The notes under the pieces are model-generated. The model saw only the letters and a list, made by a program, of their open reading frames with translations, did not search any database and was not told the DNA's origin. 64,000 nucleotides of DNA from JAHJUB01 sp041653615 [NCBI: Candidatus Ratteibacteria bacterium] (GTDB lineage Bacteria > Ratteibacteria > UBA8468 > MWAK01), in the NCBI GenBank assembly GCA_041653615.1, contig JBAZEZ010000001.1, forward strand, positions 62,001 through 126,000, read 5' to 3'. The position numbers were made by a program, and so were the translations under genes. Within the stretch, counting starts at the first letter, position 1, and every line of letters starts with the position of its first letter. This document shows, in pieces, positions 50,758 to 60,837 of this stretch.

Positions 50758-51951
50758 TCACTTCTCCAAATAGGTTAGTTCAAATTCCCTCGTTGTTTTC
50801 CGTAGTATTTCCGCCTGCTGTTCCGCTTCTTTTAAATCCCAGTAGTTGGTCTTGAATTGAAGCATCCTCTTCTGCAAGTATTCGGCGTTAGGACACAAGC
50901 TCCGGGTATACTTTTGTTTGATGCCCGGGTAATTTTGAACTTCGTTTTGAAAATATGGTTCTTGATAGGTAAGTTTCCAAGCCGCGTAAATTCCTTCGCC
51001 GCCGTTCTTAACAAAAAGGTCACGAAATTGATACCACTGTTTTTTCGGATTCTTGACATCAAGGAGCACGCTGTAAGACCAGCGGGAATTCATACATCCC
51101 TCCGGGGTATGTTGGGGAATAAGATAGACAATATCCTTGATAGCGTCATTAAATATCCCCGCGGATTTAATTCTGGCTTCAACCAATTCTTCGGCCCTTT
51201 CCAATTGGCCCAGGGCAACCGCGGCCTGTAATTCTGAAATCCGGTAGTTCCAGCCGGAACAGACAACCCTGGAGTAATCCGGGTCCTGCATGTCAGTCCG
51301 GGCAACCCGGCCTTTTCGGGCTCCGATGCTTCCGTAGCCCAGGCCGGCAAACCTGCGGGCTTTGTCCGCCAACAACTCGCTGTCGGCAACCAGCATGCCC
51401 CCTTCCCCGCAGGTCAGGTGCTTGGAAGCCTGAAAACTGAAACTGGCAAAATCCCCGAACTGACCAACCAGTTTTCCTTGATACCGGGACAGAAAAGATT
51501 GCGCGTTGTCTTCAATCATGAAAATTCCCTTTTCCCGGCAGATTTTCAGGATTTGGTCGTAATCAGGGGCAAGTCCGTAGAGGGAAACAACGATGACGGC
51601 CCGGGTCTTCCCAGTGATGTTGGCCCGAATTGAATCCGCAGAAATATTAAAAGTATTTCGTTCCACGTCGGCAAAGACCGGTATGGAATTATTCTGGAGT
51701 ACCGCCAGGGCCGGGCTGGACATGGTCAAAGGCGGCACGATTACTTCCTCGCCCGGCTTTACGCCCAAAGCCGCCAGGGCGGCATGCATGGTAGCGGTAC
51801 CGTTGATAAAAGAGACGGCAAATTTCCGGTGGAAAATTTCCGCGAATTCCGCTTCCAGGCGCGCGGTGAAAATATTGTTTTTGGAAGATTGAAATTGGTT
51901 GTCTAAAACTTCCAAAACGTACTTTTTTTCCAACCCGGAGATTCTTTCCAT
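50758..51951 (-). CDS. DegT/DnrJ/EryC1/StrS-family aminotransferase
   Basis: 397 residues. PLP-dependent sugar aminotransferase fold: FINGTATMHAALAALGVKPG, EEVIVPPLTMSSPALAVLQN, IEDNAQSFLSRYQGKLVGQF, and the PLP lysine in FSFQASKHLTCGEGGMLV. It would aminate a nucleotide-linked ketosugar for a surface polysaccharide. It is divergent from hom with only 34 bp between start codons. Confidence 0.9.
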   Translation of the reverse strand: MERISGLEKKYVLEVLDNQFQSSKNNIFTARLEAEFAEIFHRKFAVSFINGTATMHAALAALGVKPGEEVIVPPLTMSSPALAVLQNNSIPVFADVERNTFNISADSIRANITGKTRAVIVVSLYGLAPDYDQILKICREKGIFMIEDNAQSFLSRYQGKLVGQFGDFASFSFQASKHLTCGEGGMLVADSELLADKARRFAGLGYGSIGARKGRVARTDMQDPDYSRVVCSGWNYRISELQAAVALGQLERAEELVEARIKSAGIFNDAIKDIVYLIPQHTPEGCMNSRWSYSVLLDVKNPKKQWYQFRDLFVKNGGEGIYAAWKLTYQEPYFQNEVQNYPGIKQKYTRSLCPNAEYLQKRMLQFKTNYWDLKEAEQQAEILRKTTREFELTYLEK

Positions 51952-51985
51952 TTTTCGCAGTCCTTTGTGTTATAATATCATAATT
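51952..51985. promoter_or_regulatory. Overlapping divergent promoters of degT and hom
   Basis: Plus strand TGTTATAAT (51968-51976) precedes the hom ATG by 9 nt. Minus strand TATTAT within the same bases serves the aminotransferase about 20 nt before its ATG. The two -10 elements share bases, so the genes cannot both initiate at once. Confidence 0.65.
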
Positions 51986-53275
51986 ATGAAGAAGATTGGA
52001 ATTGGCCTAATCGGTTTCGGCACAGTCGGAGCCGGCGTCGCCCGGATGCTTATTGAACGAAAAAATCTCTTGGCGGAACGGGCCGGATTCATTCCGGAAC
52101 TTGTTTCGGTATGCGACAACGATTTAAAACGGCCTCGTCCGGTTTCCCTACCCGCCGGAATATTAACTCCAGACATTAAAAAGGTTCTGGAAAACCCGCG
52201 GGTTAAAATCGTGGTGGAAATGGTCGGCGGCATTGAACCGGCCGGTTCTTTTCTCCTGAAGGCGCTTAAAAACGGAAAATCGGTGGTAACCGCCAACAAA
52301 GCGCTCCTGGCCGAAAAAGGAGATTATTTGTTCTCCACCGCGGAAAAATCGGGATGCCATGTCGGGTTTGAGGCCTCGGTCGGCGGAGCTATTCCGATCA
52401 TAAAAACTTTGAGAGAAAGTTTTATTTCCAATTACATAACTTCCCTTTACGGAATACTGAACGGTACCACCAACTTTATCCTCACCCGGATGATTGAAGA
52501 CCGGCTCTCGCTGACAAAAGCGCTTAAGTCTGCCCAAGACGCCGGTTTTGCGGAAAAAAACCCATCCCTTGACCTCTCCGGCACAGACTCATCGCATAAA
52601 CTCTCGGTTCTGGCCACCCTGGTCACCGGTAAATTTTTCCCGGCCTCCCGCATTCCGACCGAAGGAATTTCCGGAATTGCGGCCGAGGATTTGGAATACG
52701 CGGAGGAATTGGGCTACGGGGTAAAACTGTTGTCTATACTTAAATTAAGACAAAACGGCGTCATCCTGGCTACCTACCCGGCGCTGATTCCCAATCAACA
52801 CATCTTAACTTCAGTCCGGGGTGTTTACAACGCTATCTTTCTCACCGGAGATCTGGTGGGTGAAAGCATGCTCTTCGGAAAAGGCGCCGGCATGGACCCG
52901 ACCGCCAGCAGCGTCATCGGCGACATTATCAGTATCGGCAAGAACATTCTCTGCGGAGCACAACCCTTACCCTTTTCAATGGGTCCGGATAAAAAACTGC
53001 AACTGCTTTCTGATTTTGAAAGCCGTTACTATTTCCGCTTCTCCGCCTTAGACCAACCGGGTGTTTTGGCCCGAATTGCGGAAATACTGGGCAAACACAA
53101 CATCAGCATCGCCTCCTGCATCCAGAAAGAAGAGAAACCGAAAAAAGCGGTGCCGGTGGTGGTGTTGACACATAAAGCGAAAGAATCGGCGGTTAAGGCG
53201 GCGATTTCCGCCATAAACCGGCTCCCGGCGATAAAAGCGGAAACGGTTCTTTTGCGCCTGGCGTTTGACGAGTAA
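51986..53275 (+). CDS. hom: Homoserine dehydrogenase
   Basis: 429 residues from ATG 51986 (an upstream in-frame start at 51899 lies in degT and is rejected). N-terminal Rossmann domain (IGIGLIGFGTVGAGVARML), catalytic core (SYVSGILNGTTNFIL-type NGTTNFILTRM and AEKNPSLDLSGTDSSHKLSV), and a C-terminal ACT domain (YYFRFSALDQPGVLARIAEI). It reduces aspartate semialdehyde toward threonine and methionine. The transcript appears leaderless. Confidence 0.96.
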   Translation: MKKIGIGLIGFGTVGAGVARMLIERKNLLAERAGFIPELVSVCDNDLKRPRPVSLPAGILTPDIKKVLENPRVKIVVEMVGGIEPAGSFLLKALKNGKSVVTANKALLAEKGDYLFSTAEKSGCHVGFEASVGGAIPIIKTLRESFISNYITSLYGILNGTTNFILTRMIEDRLSLTKALKSAQDAGFAEKNPSLDLSGTDSSHKLSVLATLVTGKFFPASRIPTEGISGIAAEDLEYAEELGYGVKLLSILKLRQNGVILATYPALIPNQHILTSVRGVYNAIFLTGDLVGESMLFGKGAGMDPTASSVIGDIISIGKNILCGAQPLPFSMGPDKKLQLLSDFESRYYFRFSALDQPGVLARIAEILGKHNISIASCIQKEEKPKKAVPVVVLTHKAKESAVKAAISAINRLPAIKAETVLLRLAFDE

Positions 53276-53284
53276 TTTAAATCA

Positions 53285-53355
53285 GTGAATAGTTAACGGT
53301 AAATAGTGAATAGTAAAAGATTCAAGCATTAAATCAATTACCGTTCACGATTCAC
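53285..53355. repeat. GTGAATAGTTAACGGTAA inverted repeat (family E)
   Basis: GTGAATAGTTAACGGTAA (53285-53302) faces TTACCGTTCACGATTCAC (53338-53355), 16 of 18 positions pairing. It fills the hom-thrC spacer. A weaker copy is at 25095-25178. Confidence 0.75.
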
Positions 53356-53372
53356 CATTCACCGCACTTAAT

Positions 53373-54431
53373 ATGGATATCAGCCAATACAAGGGAGTTA
53401 TTGAAAGATACCGCGATTACCTGCCGGTAAGTTCCGAGACACCGGTTATTTCCCTCTTGGAAGGCAACACCCCGCTCATACCATCTGTTTCCTTGGGGAA
53501 AAAACTGGGCTTGCGGCTCTATTTTAAATTTGAGGGTGTTAACCCGACCGGTTCCTTCAAGGACCGGGGCATGACGATGGCGGTTTCTAAAGCAGTTGAA
53601 ACCGGAAGCGCCGCCATAATCTGCGCCTCTACCGGCAACACCTCCGCCTCAGCCGCCGCTTACGCGGCCCGGGCCGGCCTCAAAGCGCTGGTCTTAATTC
53701 CGGAAGGCAAGATTGCCATGGGCAAATTAGCGCAGGCATTAATTCACAACGCCCGGGTAGTTCAAATCAAGGGAAATTTTGATACCGCGCTTCAATTAGT
53801 CAGGGATATGTGTGAAAAATATCAAATTACCCTGGTTAACTCCGTCAACCCGTACCGGATTGAAGGCCAAAAGACAGCGGCTTTTGAAATCAGCGACACC
53901 CTCGGAGAAGCACCTGAATATCAGGTCCTACCGGTGGGCAATGCCGGCAATATCACCGCCTACTGGAAAGGATATAAAGAGTATCATCAGGAAAAAAAGA
54001 TTGCTCGTTTACCCCGAATGCTCGGATTTCAAGCCGAGGGAGCCGCTCCCATTGTTCTGGGCCATCCGGTAACCAATCCGGAAACAATCGCCACCGCCAT
54101 CCGCATCGGCAATCCCGCATCCTGGCAGGCCGCAGTCGCGGCCCGAGATGAATCCGACGGACTTATCAGTACAGTCAACGACCATGAGATAACCGAGGCC
54201 TCAAAGCGGCTGGCCGGAGAAGAAGGCGTCTTCGCGGAACCGGCTTCAGCCGCTTCAATTGCCGGCCTGTTGAAACTCAGCCAAACCGGATACTTTTCCG
54301 GAGAAGCCCTGGTGGTTGCCATCCTTACCGGCCACGGACTTAAAGACCCGCAATTTGCCATCAGCGAATGCTGTCTGCCGGAACCGATCGCGCCGGACCT
54401 GGAGACGGTCGCGGAAGCGTGCGGGTTGTAA
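53373..54431 (+). CDS. thrC: Threonine synthase
   Basis: 352 residues. PLP enzyme converting homoserine phosphate to threonine; the lysine is in [19 protein letters not shown], with [14 protein letters not shown] and [16 protein letters not shown] for phosphate binding. It is the shorter thrC class. hom lies just upstream; thrB is not in the window. Confidence 0.94.
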   Translation: MDISQYKGVIERYRDYLPVSSETPVISLLEGNTPLIPSVSLGKKLGLRLYFKFEGVNPTGSFKDRGMTMAVSKAVETGSAAIICASTGNTSASAAAYAARAGLKALVLIPEGKIAMGKLAQALIHNARVVQIKGNFDTALQLVRDMCEKYQITLVNSVNPYRIEGQKTAAFEISDTLGEAPEYQVLPVGNAGNITAYWKGYKEYHQEKKIARLPRMLGFQAEGAAPIVLGHPVTNPETIATAIRIGNPASWQAAVAARDESDGLISTVNDHEITEASKRLAGEEGVFAEPASAASIAGLLKLSQTGYFSGEALVVAILTGHGLKDPQFAISECCLPEPIAPDLETVAEACGL

Positions 54432-54487
54432 CTGACGCGGTTGAAAATACATCTAAATCAAATAGTTATGCGACAAGGAGAAATAAC

Positions 54488-54802
54488 ATGAACCTGGGAC
54501 TGATCGGAGGTATCGTGGGAAGTGTGCTCGGTATCGCTGGAGGAATCTTTGGGACGTATTGCAGCATCAAGAACACAAAAAGTCCCCGAGAACGATCCTT
54601 TATGATTAAATCGTCGGTCGTCTGCTGGGGGGGCATTCTTGTCTTTCTTGCTTTGCTGTTTGCCCTGCCAAATCCCTATATATGGTTCATGTGGATTCCC
54701 TACACAATCCTCCTGTCTATTGGAATTATCTACGGGAACAGAACTCAACAGAGAATCAGAAGGGAAGAATCGCAAAACAACGGCGTCAAGCCTATTCGGT
54801 GA
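54488..54802 (+). CDS. Small membrane protein, unknown
   Basis: 104 residues from ATG 54488 with AAGGAG upstream. It has three hydrophobic segments (IGGIVGSVLGIAGGIFGTYC, VVCWGGILVFLALLFALPNP, WFMWIPYTILLSIGIIYGNR) and a basic tail. No family recognised. Between thrC and dnaK on the same strand. Confidence 0.6.
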   Translation: MNLGLIGGIVGSVLGIAGGIFGTYCSIKNTKSPRERSFMIKSSVVCWGGILVFLALLFALPNPYIWFMWIPYTILLSIGIIYGNRTQQRIRREESQNNGVKPIR

Positions 54803-54847
54803 ACCGCGGTGGTTCACTTAAAGGTTCATACTGACCGTTATAACACA

Positions 54848-54921
54848 AACCCACCTTCGCATTACGGATGCCTCTTAAACGGACGGCGTAGCCGCCATTC
54901 GGCATCCATGCTATGGCGGGC
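54848..54921. repeat. Cruciform repeat (family D) upstream of dnaK
   Basis: ACCCACCTTCGCATTACGGA faces TCCATGCTATGGCGGGC, with GGCGTAGCCGCC-type inner arms. It is the reverse complement of the 14619-14698 layout. The AAGGGAG Shine-Dalgarno of dnaK follows immediately. Confidence 0.85.
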
Positions 54922-54935
54922 AAGGGAGAAACCAA

Positions 54936-56843
54936 ATGGCTAAAGAAAAGATTATCGGAATTGACCTGGGTACCAGCAACTCGGCCGCAGCCGTTTACGA
55001 AGCCGGCCGCGCCTCCATAATTCCCAGCGCTGAAGGACCGACTCTTTCCGGCAAAGCATTCCCTTCCTACGTGGCTTTCACCAAAGACGGACAGGTCCTG
55101 GTAGGCGAACCGGCGCGGCGCCAGGCAGTCGCCAATACGGAAGGAACGATTCTGGGCGCCAAGCGGAAGATGGGCACCGATTTTAAATACAACATCTACG
55201 GCAAAGAATACACGCCGCAACAGATTTCCGCTTTCATCCTCTCCAAGATAAAGAAAGACAGCGAGGCCTTCCTGGGAACCGAGGTTAAAAAAGCGGTCAT
55301 CACGGTACCGGCCTACTTTAACGACAACCAGCGCCAGGCGACCAAAGACGCCGGCACCATCGCCGGACTGGAAGTGGTGCGACTCATCAACGAACCGACC
55401 GCGGCCGCTTTTGCTTACGGACTGGAAAAGATTGAACAGGAACTGAAAATCATGGTCTTTGACCTCGGCGCCGGTACCCTTGACGTTACGATTATGGACC
55501 TGCATAAAGGTGTAGGCAAGGTAATCTCCACCAGCGGCGATACCCAGTTGGGCGGATTGGACATGGACAAGTTGATTATTGATTATGTCGCCTCTGAATT
55601 CAAAAAGGAATCCGGCCTTGACGTCAAAAACGACAAGATGGCGATGCAGCGCATCCACGAAGCGGCCGAAAAAGCCAAGATTGAACTTTCCACCACCCTG
55701 GTCACCGATATCAACCTGCCTTACATCACCGCGGACAGTTCCGGGCCAAAACACCTGACGATGTCCATCCGGCGCTCCAAACTGGAAGATTTAATCCGGC
55801 CGATTATGGACCGGTGCAAGGGCCCGTTGAAACAAGCGTTGTCCGACGCCAAACTGGAACCCAAGGCGATAGACAGAATTATCATGGTCGGCGGACCCAC
55901 CCGGATGCCGATAGTCCAAAACTTCCTGGAAGAATACATCGGCCGCAAAGCGGAAGGCGGGGTTGACCCGATGGAATGCGTGGCGCTCGGCGCCGCCATT
56001 CAGGGCGGAATCCTGGCCGGAGACCTGCAGGACAAAGAACTGCTCCTCCTGGACGTAACGCCGCTTTCCCTGGGCATTGAAACACTGGGCGCCGTATCCA
56101 CCAAACTGATTGAGCGCAATACCACCATCCCGACCCGTAAATCCCAGGTGTTTTCCACGGCCGCCGACGGACAGACCGCGGTCGACATTCACGTGCTTCA
56201 GGGCGAACGGGCGATGGCCGCCGATAACGTTTCACTGGGCAGCTTCCAGTTAACCGGTATACCGACCGCGCCGCGGGGAATGCCGCAGATTGAAGTGACT
56301 TTTGACATTGACGCCAACGGCATACTGAACGTATCGGCCAAAGATAAGGGAACCGGCAAGGAACAATCCATTAAGATTACCGCTTCCACCAAGCTCGCTA
56401 AAGATGAGATTGAAAAAATGGTCAACCAGTCGGAACAGTTTGCGGAAGCGGACCGGAAGAAAAAAGAAGTGATTGAAACCGCCAACCAGGCGGACAATCT
56501 TATCTACACCACGGAAAAAACGCTCAAGGAACACGGTTCCAAACTGCCGGAAAACGAGCGCAAGCAGATTGAAGAAAAAGTTGCCGATCTGAAGAAAGAA
56601 TTGGAATCTCCGGACAAAACGGTTGAATCGCTTAAAACCGTCATGGACGGGCTGAGCCAGGCCGCCAACAAACTGGCCGAGATTATCTACAAGCAGTCAC
56701 AGGCTCAGGGCCAGCAGGCCGGACCGGGCGCGGAAGGCACGGGTCCAAGTCAGGCGGGTCCTGAAACCGGAACAGACGGCGAACCGGAAGAAAAAAAAGA
56801 AGGCGAAGGTCCGGTCATAGACGCGGAATTTAAGGAAAAGTAA
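54936..56843 (+). CDS. dnaK: Chaperone protein DnaK (Hsp70)
   Basis: 635 residues. The N-terminal ATPase starts [20 protein letters not shown] (GTSNS instead of the more common GTTNS); [32 protein letters not shown] and the linker [19 protein letters not shown] lead to the substrate-binding domain and a helical lid; the C-terminus ends [12 protein letters not shown]. It folds and protects proteins with DnaJ/GrpE, which are not in the window. A rho-independent terminator follows. Confidence 0.97.
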   Translation: MAKEKIIGIDLGTSNSAAAVYEAGRASIIPSAEGPTLSGKAFPSYVAFTKDGQVLVGEPARRQAVANTEGTILGAKRKMGTDFKYNIYGKEYTPQQISAFILSKIKKDSEAFLGTEVKKAVITVPAYFNDNQRQATKDAGTIAGLEVVRLINEPTAAAFAYGLEKIEQELKIMVFDLGAGTLDVTIMDLHKGVGKVISTSGDTQLGGLDMDKLIIDYVASEFKKESGLDVKNDKMAMQRIHEAAEKAKIELSTTLVTDINLPYITADSSGPKHLTMSIRRSKLEDLIRPIMDRCKGPLKQALSDAKLEPKAIDRIIMVGGPTRMPIVQNFLEEYIGRKAEGGVDPMECVALGAAIQGGILAGDLQDKELLLLDVTPLSLGIETLGAVSTKLIERNTTIPTRKSQVFSTAADGQTAVDIHVLQGERAMAADNVSLGSFQLTGIPTAPRGMPQIEVTFDIDANGILNVSAKDKGTGKEQSIKITASTKLAKDEIEKMVNQSEQFAEADRKKKEVIETANQADNLIYTTEKTLKEHGSKLPENERKQIEEKVADLKKELESPDKTVESLKTVMDGLSQAANKLAEIIYKQSQAQGQQAGPGAEGTGPSQAGPETGTDGEPEEKKEGEGPVIDAEFKEK

Positions 56844-56888
56844 TCGAGCAAAAGCCTGTCCGATTAATCCCGTCCAGAAAAAACGCAG

Positions 56889-56925
56889 AACCCCGCGGGG
56901 TAAAACTTCGCGGGGTTTTTTATTG
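56889..56925 (+). terminator. Rho-independent terminator of dnaK
   Basis: Stem AACCCCGCG (56889-56897) and CGCGGGGTT (56909-56917), 11-nt loop, then a T-run to 56921. It is the only strong terminator seen in the window. Confidence 0.9.
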
Positions 56926-56997
56926 AAAAACCCTTGACCGAACCGTTGGCGGGTGGTAATATTGGGGTGCTTCCTCAAACAAAACAGAGGGGATAAT

Positions 56998-58038
56998 ATG
57001 TCAACAAAAACTGAGGTTGGAATAACTCTGAATAAACACACCGAGTTTAATTGGCAAATAGCATTGGTAATATTATTAGTTATTACGATCGGGGTGTTTT
57101 TGAGTATCCACGCCAAAAAGAGACCTAGGGTGTATCGGGTGGGTATTATCTCCGGCGCGGAACCTTTTGTCAACATAGCGGACGGTTTCAAGACCAAAAT
57201 GACCGGGTTGGGATATCTTGAGGGTAAAAACATTATTTACGATTTTAAAAAAATGGATGGAAACCCAGCCGAAATAGAACAAGTCCTCAACAAATTTGTA
57301 GCCGATAAATTAGACTTGATTTTCGCCTTTCCCAGCGAACCGGCCGTCGCGGCCAAAGCAGCGACCCGGGGGACAAACATCCCGGTGGTCTTTGCTATGG
57401 CCGGTATAGACGGAAATAATCTGGTCGAAAGCGTGCGTCACCCGGGCGGGAATATCACCGGCGTTCGTTTCCCCGGCTTGGAATCTACCGTCAAACGTTT
57501 CGAATTCTTGGTCGAAATCGTGCCGCGCGCCAAACGGATTTATCTGGTCTATGACAAAAATTATCCCAATACGGCAACGGCGCTTGCGGGACTGCGCCCG
57601 ATGGCCAAAACCAAGGGCATAACCCTGGTTGAAGACCCGGTCACCAACCTGGAAGAATTTCGGACTGCCGTGCGGAAACGCGCCGAAGCGAACCCTATCG
57701 GCATTGACGCTATTTTACTCATGCCCGATATTCTCAATAATTTACCGGAAGGGTTCGGAACAATCCTTGAGTTTGCTAATAAGCACAAAATTCCCATCGG
57801 AGGCGGCATGGGCCTTACGGCGGACATGGGCGCTATGTTCAGTTTTGTTCCGGACAATATCGACCAGGGCATGCTGGCCGCATCCCTGGCCGACAAGATA
57901 TTCAAAGGCACCCCGGCCGGCAGCATTCCGGTGGTCACGCCCGAATCACACCTGCGGCTCAACTACAAGGTAATTCAAAAGTTAGGACTAACAGCAACCG
58001 AGGGTTTATTGGGCATGGCAGACGAAATAATTCGTTAG
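56998..58038 (+). CDS. Membrane-tethered ABC-type substrate-binding protein (ABC_sub_bind)
   Basis: 346 residues from ATG 56998 with AGAGGGG upstream. One N-terminal transmembrane helix (IALVILLVITIGVFLSIHAK, about 20-42) and no lipobox or cleavable signal; then the periplasmic fold of PF04392: VYRVGIISGAEPFVNIADGF, PVVFAMAGIDGNNLVESVRH, GGNITGVRFPGLESTVKRFE. Family members bind amino acids or similar ligands. No permease or ATPase follows; instead a sensor kinase begins 2 bp downstream. It probably presents ligand to that kinase. Confidence 0.85.
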   Translation: MSTKTEVGITLNKHTEFNWQIALVILLVITIGVFLSIHAKKRPRVYRVGIISGAEPFVNIADGFKTKMTGLGYLEGKNIIYDFKKMDGNPAEIEQVLNKFVADKLDLIFAFPSEPAVAAKAATRGTNIPVVFAMAGIDGNNLVESVRHPGGNITGVRFPGLESTVKRFEFLVEIVPRAKRIYLVYDKNYPNTATALAGLRPMAKTKGITLVEDPVTNLEEFRTAVRKRAEANPIGIDAILLMPDILNNLPEGFGTILEFANKHKIPIGGGMGLTADMGAMFSFVPDNIDQGMLAASLADKIFKGTPAGSIPVVTPESHLRLNYKVIQKLGLTATEGLLGMADEIIR

Positions 58039-58039
58039 A

Positions 58040-60373
58040 ATGTGGAATTATAAAGTAAAAAAACCAAAGAGTTACAGAAGTCTATCGGTTACCTTGTCTA
58101 TCGCTTTTTTAGCATTGAGCCTGACGGTGCTGTTAACCGCCAGCGGCTTAGAAATTTATTTCAACTTTCAAAATCAAAAAAAAGTAGTTGCCGAACAGCA
58201 ACAACTCATCGCTCAAAAAGCGGCCGATACGGTTAAAAATTTTATTCAAGAGAAATTCAGCTTATTGGAAACGGCTGTCCGCCTCGGCAACCTGACAAAC
58301 ATCCGCCCAGAAGAACAACAAACAACCCTGGAGAAGCTACTTGGTATTAACCCGGCCTTTCGCCAAATAATCCTGTTAAACGCGCAAAAACAAGAGTCGG
58401 CAAAAATCTCCCGTCTTTCAACCTTAATGCCGTTTCGACTCACAAAAGAGGTTGAAAACGCCATATTTTCTAAGGCGGGTCAAGAAAAAAAATATATCAG
58501 CCGGGTGTATCTTGATGAAATAACCGGCGAACCGCTGGTGATAATGGCTGTTCCGGTCAAAAACGTTTTAGGTGATTTTAAAGGAATATTAATGGCTGAG
58601 GTGAATTTAAAATTCATGTGGGATGTAGTGAATGAAATAAAGGTTGGCACCAAAGGCCTGGCTTATGTAATCGACAAACAGGGCAGATTAATAGCTTTCG
58701 GTAATGTCAGCCGTGTCTTAAAAGAAGAAAACTTAACCGGCCTAAAAGAAGTAAACGATTTTATAATCGGTGAACCGCTCACCGAAAATAAAATTGAAAT
58801 CGCAAAAGGCATCAACAACACCTACGTCGTAACTGACCATCTGCCGCTAGGCACGCCTGACTGGGCGGTTGTGATCGAATTACCGGTCAGAGAAGCATAC
58901 GCATCCGTAATCCGGGTGCTTGGCATATCGGCCTGGGTCATATTTCTGGGTATTGCCTTGACGGTTGTTGCAGGTATCTATCTCTCCCGAAAAATTACAA
59001 AACCAATCATAAAGTTAAGAGATGCAACCAGAAAAATCAGCACCGGCGAATTGGATACGAAAATAAACGTCAAATTAAAGAACGAAATAGGGGAGTTAGC
59101 CGCCAGTTTTAATCAAATGGTTGAAAATTTAAGCAAGACAACGGTTTCCCGTGACCATTTAGCCCAGGAAGTAACCGAACGCAAACGGACGGAAGAAGCG
59201 TTGAAGGAAAGCGAAACAAGATATAAAACCATCTATGAAAGTTCCGCCGATGCCATCATGCTTGCGTCCCCGGAAAAAGGTTTTTCCTCCGGAAATCCCG
59301 CCGCGATAAAACTTTTTGAATGCCGGGATGAAAAAGAATTTATCTCCCTCTCCCCGGCGGCTGTATCCCCCGAATATCAGCCGGATGGACAGTTATCTTC
59401 GGTAAAAGCCCAGGAGATGATGACAAAAGCCGTGAAAGAAGGTTCCCACTTATTTGAATGGACGCATAGAACAAAAAAAGGCAGGGAATTCTTTGCCACC
59501 GTTCTTCTGAATAGAATGGAACTGCAGAACAAAAAGTTTTTGCAAGCTACAGTTCGAGACATAACCGAACACAAACGGGAGGAAGAAAGGTTAAAACGCT
59601 ATGCCACCGAATTGGCACGCGCCAATGAAGAAGTCAAAGAATTTGCCTACATCGTGTCCCACGACCTGCGGGCGCCTTTAGTAAACATAAAGGGCTTTGC
59701 GGCCGAACTGCGGTCTGTATTGAAAACCATCGACTCGAATCTGAACGAAATATTGTTTAATCTGGACCAGGAGAAAAAGCAGAAAATAACGACCGCGTTT
59801 CAACAGGATATACCCGAAGCCCTGGATTTCATTGATTCTTCCGCAACCAGCATGGACGGCTTCATAAATTCCCTCCTGAAATTGTCCCGAATGGGACGCC
59901 GGGAGATGAACTTTGAACCGATAAACCCGGTCGAAATTGTAGAAACAACGCTGAAAGGACTGGCCCACCAGCTTGAGCAACACCGCGCAAAAATAACCGT
60001 AGGGCAGCTGCCTGAAGTAATCGGCGACCGGACCGCGATAGAACAAATTATCGGAAATATCCTATCCAACGCGGTAAAATATCTTGACCCCGTCCGGACC
60101 GGTGAGATTGAGATTACCGGAGAGCGCAACGAAGAAGAAACCACCCTGGTCATCCGCGACAACGGCCGGGGAATCGCCAAAGAAGACATAGCAAGAGTAT
60201 TCATGCCCTTCCGCCGATTTGGCAAACAGGACACGCAAGGGGAAGGCATGGGTCTTGCCTTCGCGCACACCCTGGCCCATCGCCATAACGGAGATATCCG
60301 CTGTGAATCGGAATTGGATGCGGGGACGACGTTCACCATCATCCTCAGCAACCATCCGGAACAAGGAGGCTAA
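58040..60373 (+). CDS. Membrane sensor histidine kinase (Cache-HAMP-PAS-HisKA-HATPase)
   Basis: 777 residues. TM1 at about 16-38, a large periplasmic Cache-like domain (about 45-285), TM2 at about 292-314 (VLGISAWVIFLGIALTVVAG), HAMP (about 315-368), PAS (about 390-505), coiled linker, HisKA with His541 in YIVSHDLRAPLVN, and HATPase_c with N-box IIGNILSNAVKYL and G-boxes near 720-760. It starts 2 bp after the binding-protein gene and is followed 1 bp later by a response regulator. Two-component input for the operon. Confidence 0.93.
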   Translation: MWNYKVKKPKSYRSLSVTLSIAFLALSLTVLLTASGLEIYFNFQNQKKVVAEQQQLIAQKAADTVKNFIQEKFSLLETAVRLGNLTNIRPEEQQTTLEKLLGINPAFRQIILLNAQKQESAKISRLSTLMPFRLTKEVENAIFSKAGQEKKYISRVYLDEITGEPLVIMAVPVKNVLGDFKGILMAEVNLKFMWDVVNEIKVGTKGLAYVIDKQGRLIAFGNVSRVLKEENLTGLKEVNDFIIGEPLTENKIEIAKGINNTYVVTDHLPLGTPDWAVVIELPVREAYASVIRVLGISAWVIFLGIALTVVAGIYLSRKITKPIIKLRDATRKISTGELDTKINVKLKNEIGELAASFNQMVENLSKTTVSRDHLAQEVTERKRTEEALKESETRYKTIYESSADAIMLASPEKGFSSGNPAAIKLFECRDEKEFISLSPAAVSPEYQPDGQLSSVKAQEMMTKAVKEGSHLFEWTHRTKKGREFFATVLLNRMELQNKKFLQATVRDITEHKREEERLKRYATELARANEEVKEFAYIVSHDLRAPLVNIKGFAAELRSVLKTIDSNLNEILFNLDQEKKQKITTAFQQDIPEALDFIDSSATSMDGFINSLLKLSRMGRREMNFEPINPVEIVETTLKGLAHQLEQHRAKITVGQLPEVIGDRTAIEQIIGNILSNAVKYLDPVRTGEIEITGERNEEETTLVIRDNGRGIAKEDIARVFMPFRRFGKQDTQGEGMGLAFAHTLAHRHNGDIRCESELDAGTTFTIILSNHPEQGG

Positions 60374-60374
60374 A

Positions 60375-60833
60375 ATGCCGGTGCCAAAACAAGACGAGAA
60401 ACGGGAAGTCACCATCCTGCTGGTGGAAGATGACCCGGGCCACGCGCTTTTGATTGAAAAGAACCTGCGCCGTGCGAAAGTCACTAATCAAATAACTGTT
60501 GTCACGGACGGGCAGGCAGCGCTTGATTATCTGTCTTCCGAAAACGATAAAACGAAAGACGACCATCTTTTGCCGATATTGGTACTGCTTGACCTGAATA
60601 TCCCGGTCCTGGACGGTTATCAGGTACTCACACACATGAAGGCGGACGAACGGACCAAACACATACCCGTGGTTATTTTAACCACCACCGACGACCCGCG
60701 GGAAATAACCAAGTGCTACGAATTGGGCTGCAACGTGTATGTCACCAAGCCGGTTGACTACGGACAATTCTCCGAAGCCATCCATAAACTGGGATTATTC
60801 ATTTCCATCGTCGCCATTCCCAACCAGAGTTAA
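60375..60833 (+). CDS. Single-domain response regulator (Rcp1-like)
   Basis: 152 residues, a receiver domain only. VTILLVEDDPGHALLIEKNL is the acidic pocket; Asp73 in VLLDLNIPVLDG is the phosphoacceptor; VILTTTDDPREITKCYELGC and VTKPVDYGQF follow. This is the Rcp1-like class that couples to PAS-type kinases and relays phosphate. 1 bp downstream of the kinase gene, AGGAGG upstream. Confidence 0.94.
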   Translation: MPVPKQDEKREVTILLVEDDPGHALLIEKNLRRAKVTNQITVVTDGQAALDYLSSENDKTKDDHLLPILVLLDLNIPVLDGYQVLTHMKADERTKHIPVVILTTTDDPREITKCYELGCNVYVTKPVDYGQFSEAIHKLGLFISIVAIPNQS

Positions 60834-60837
60834 CACT

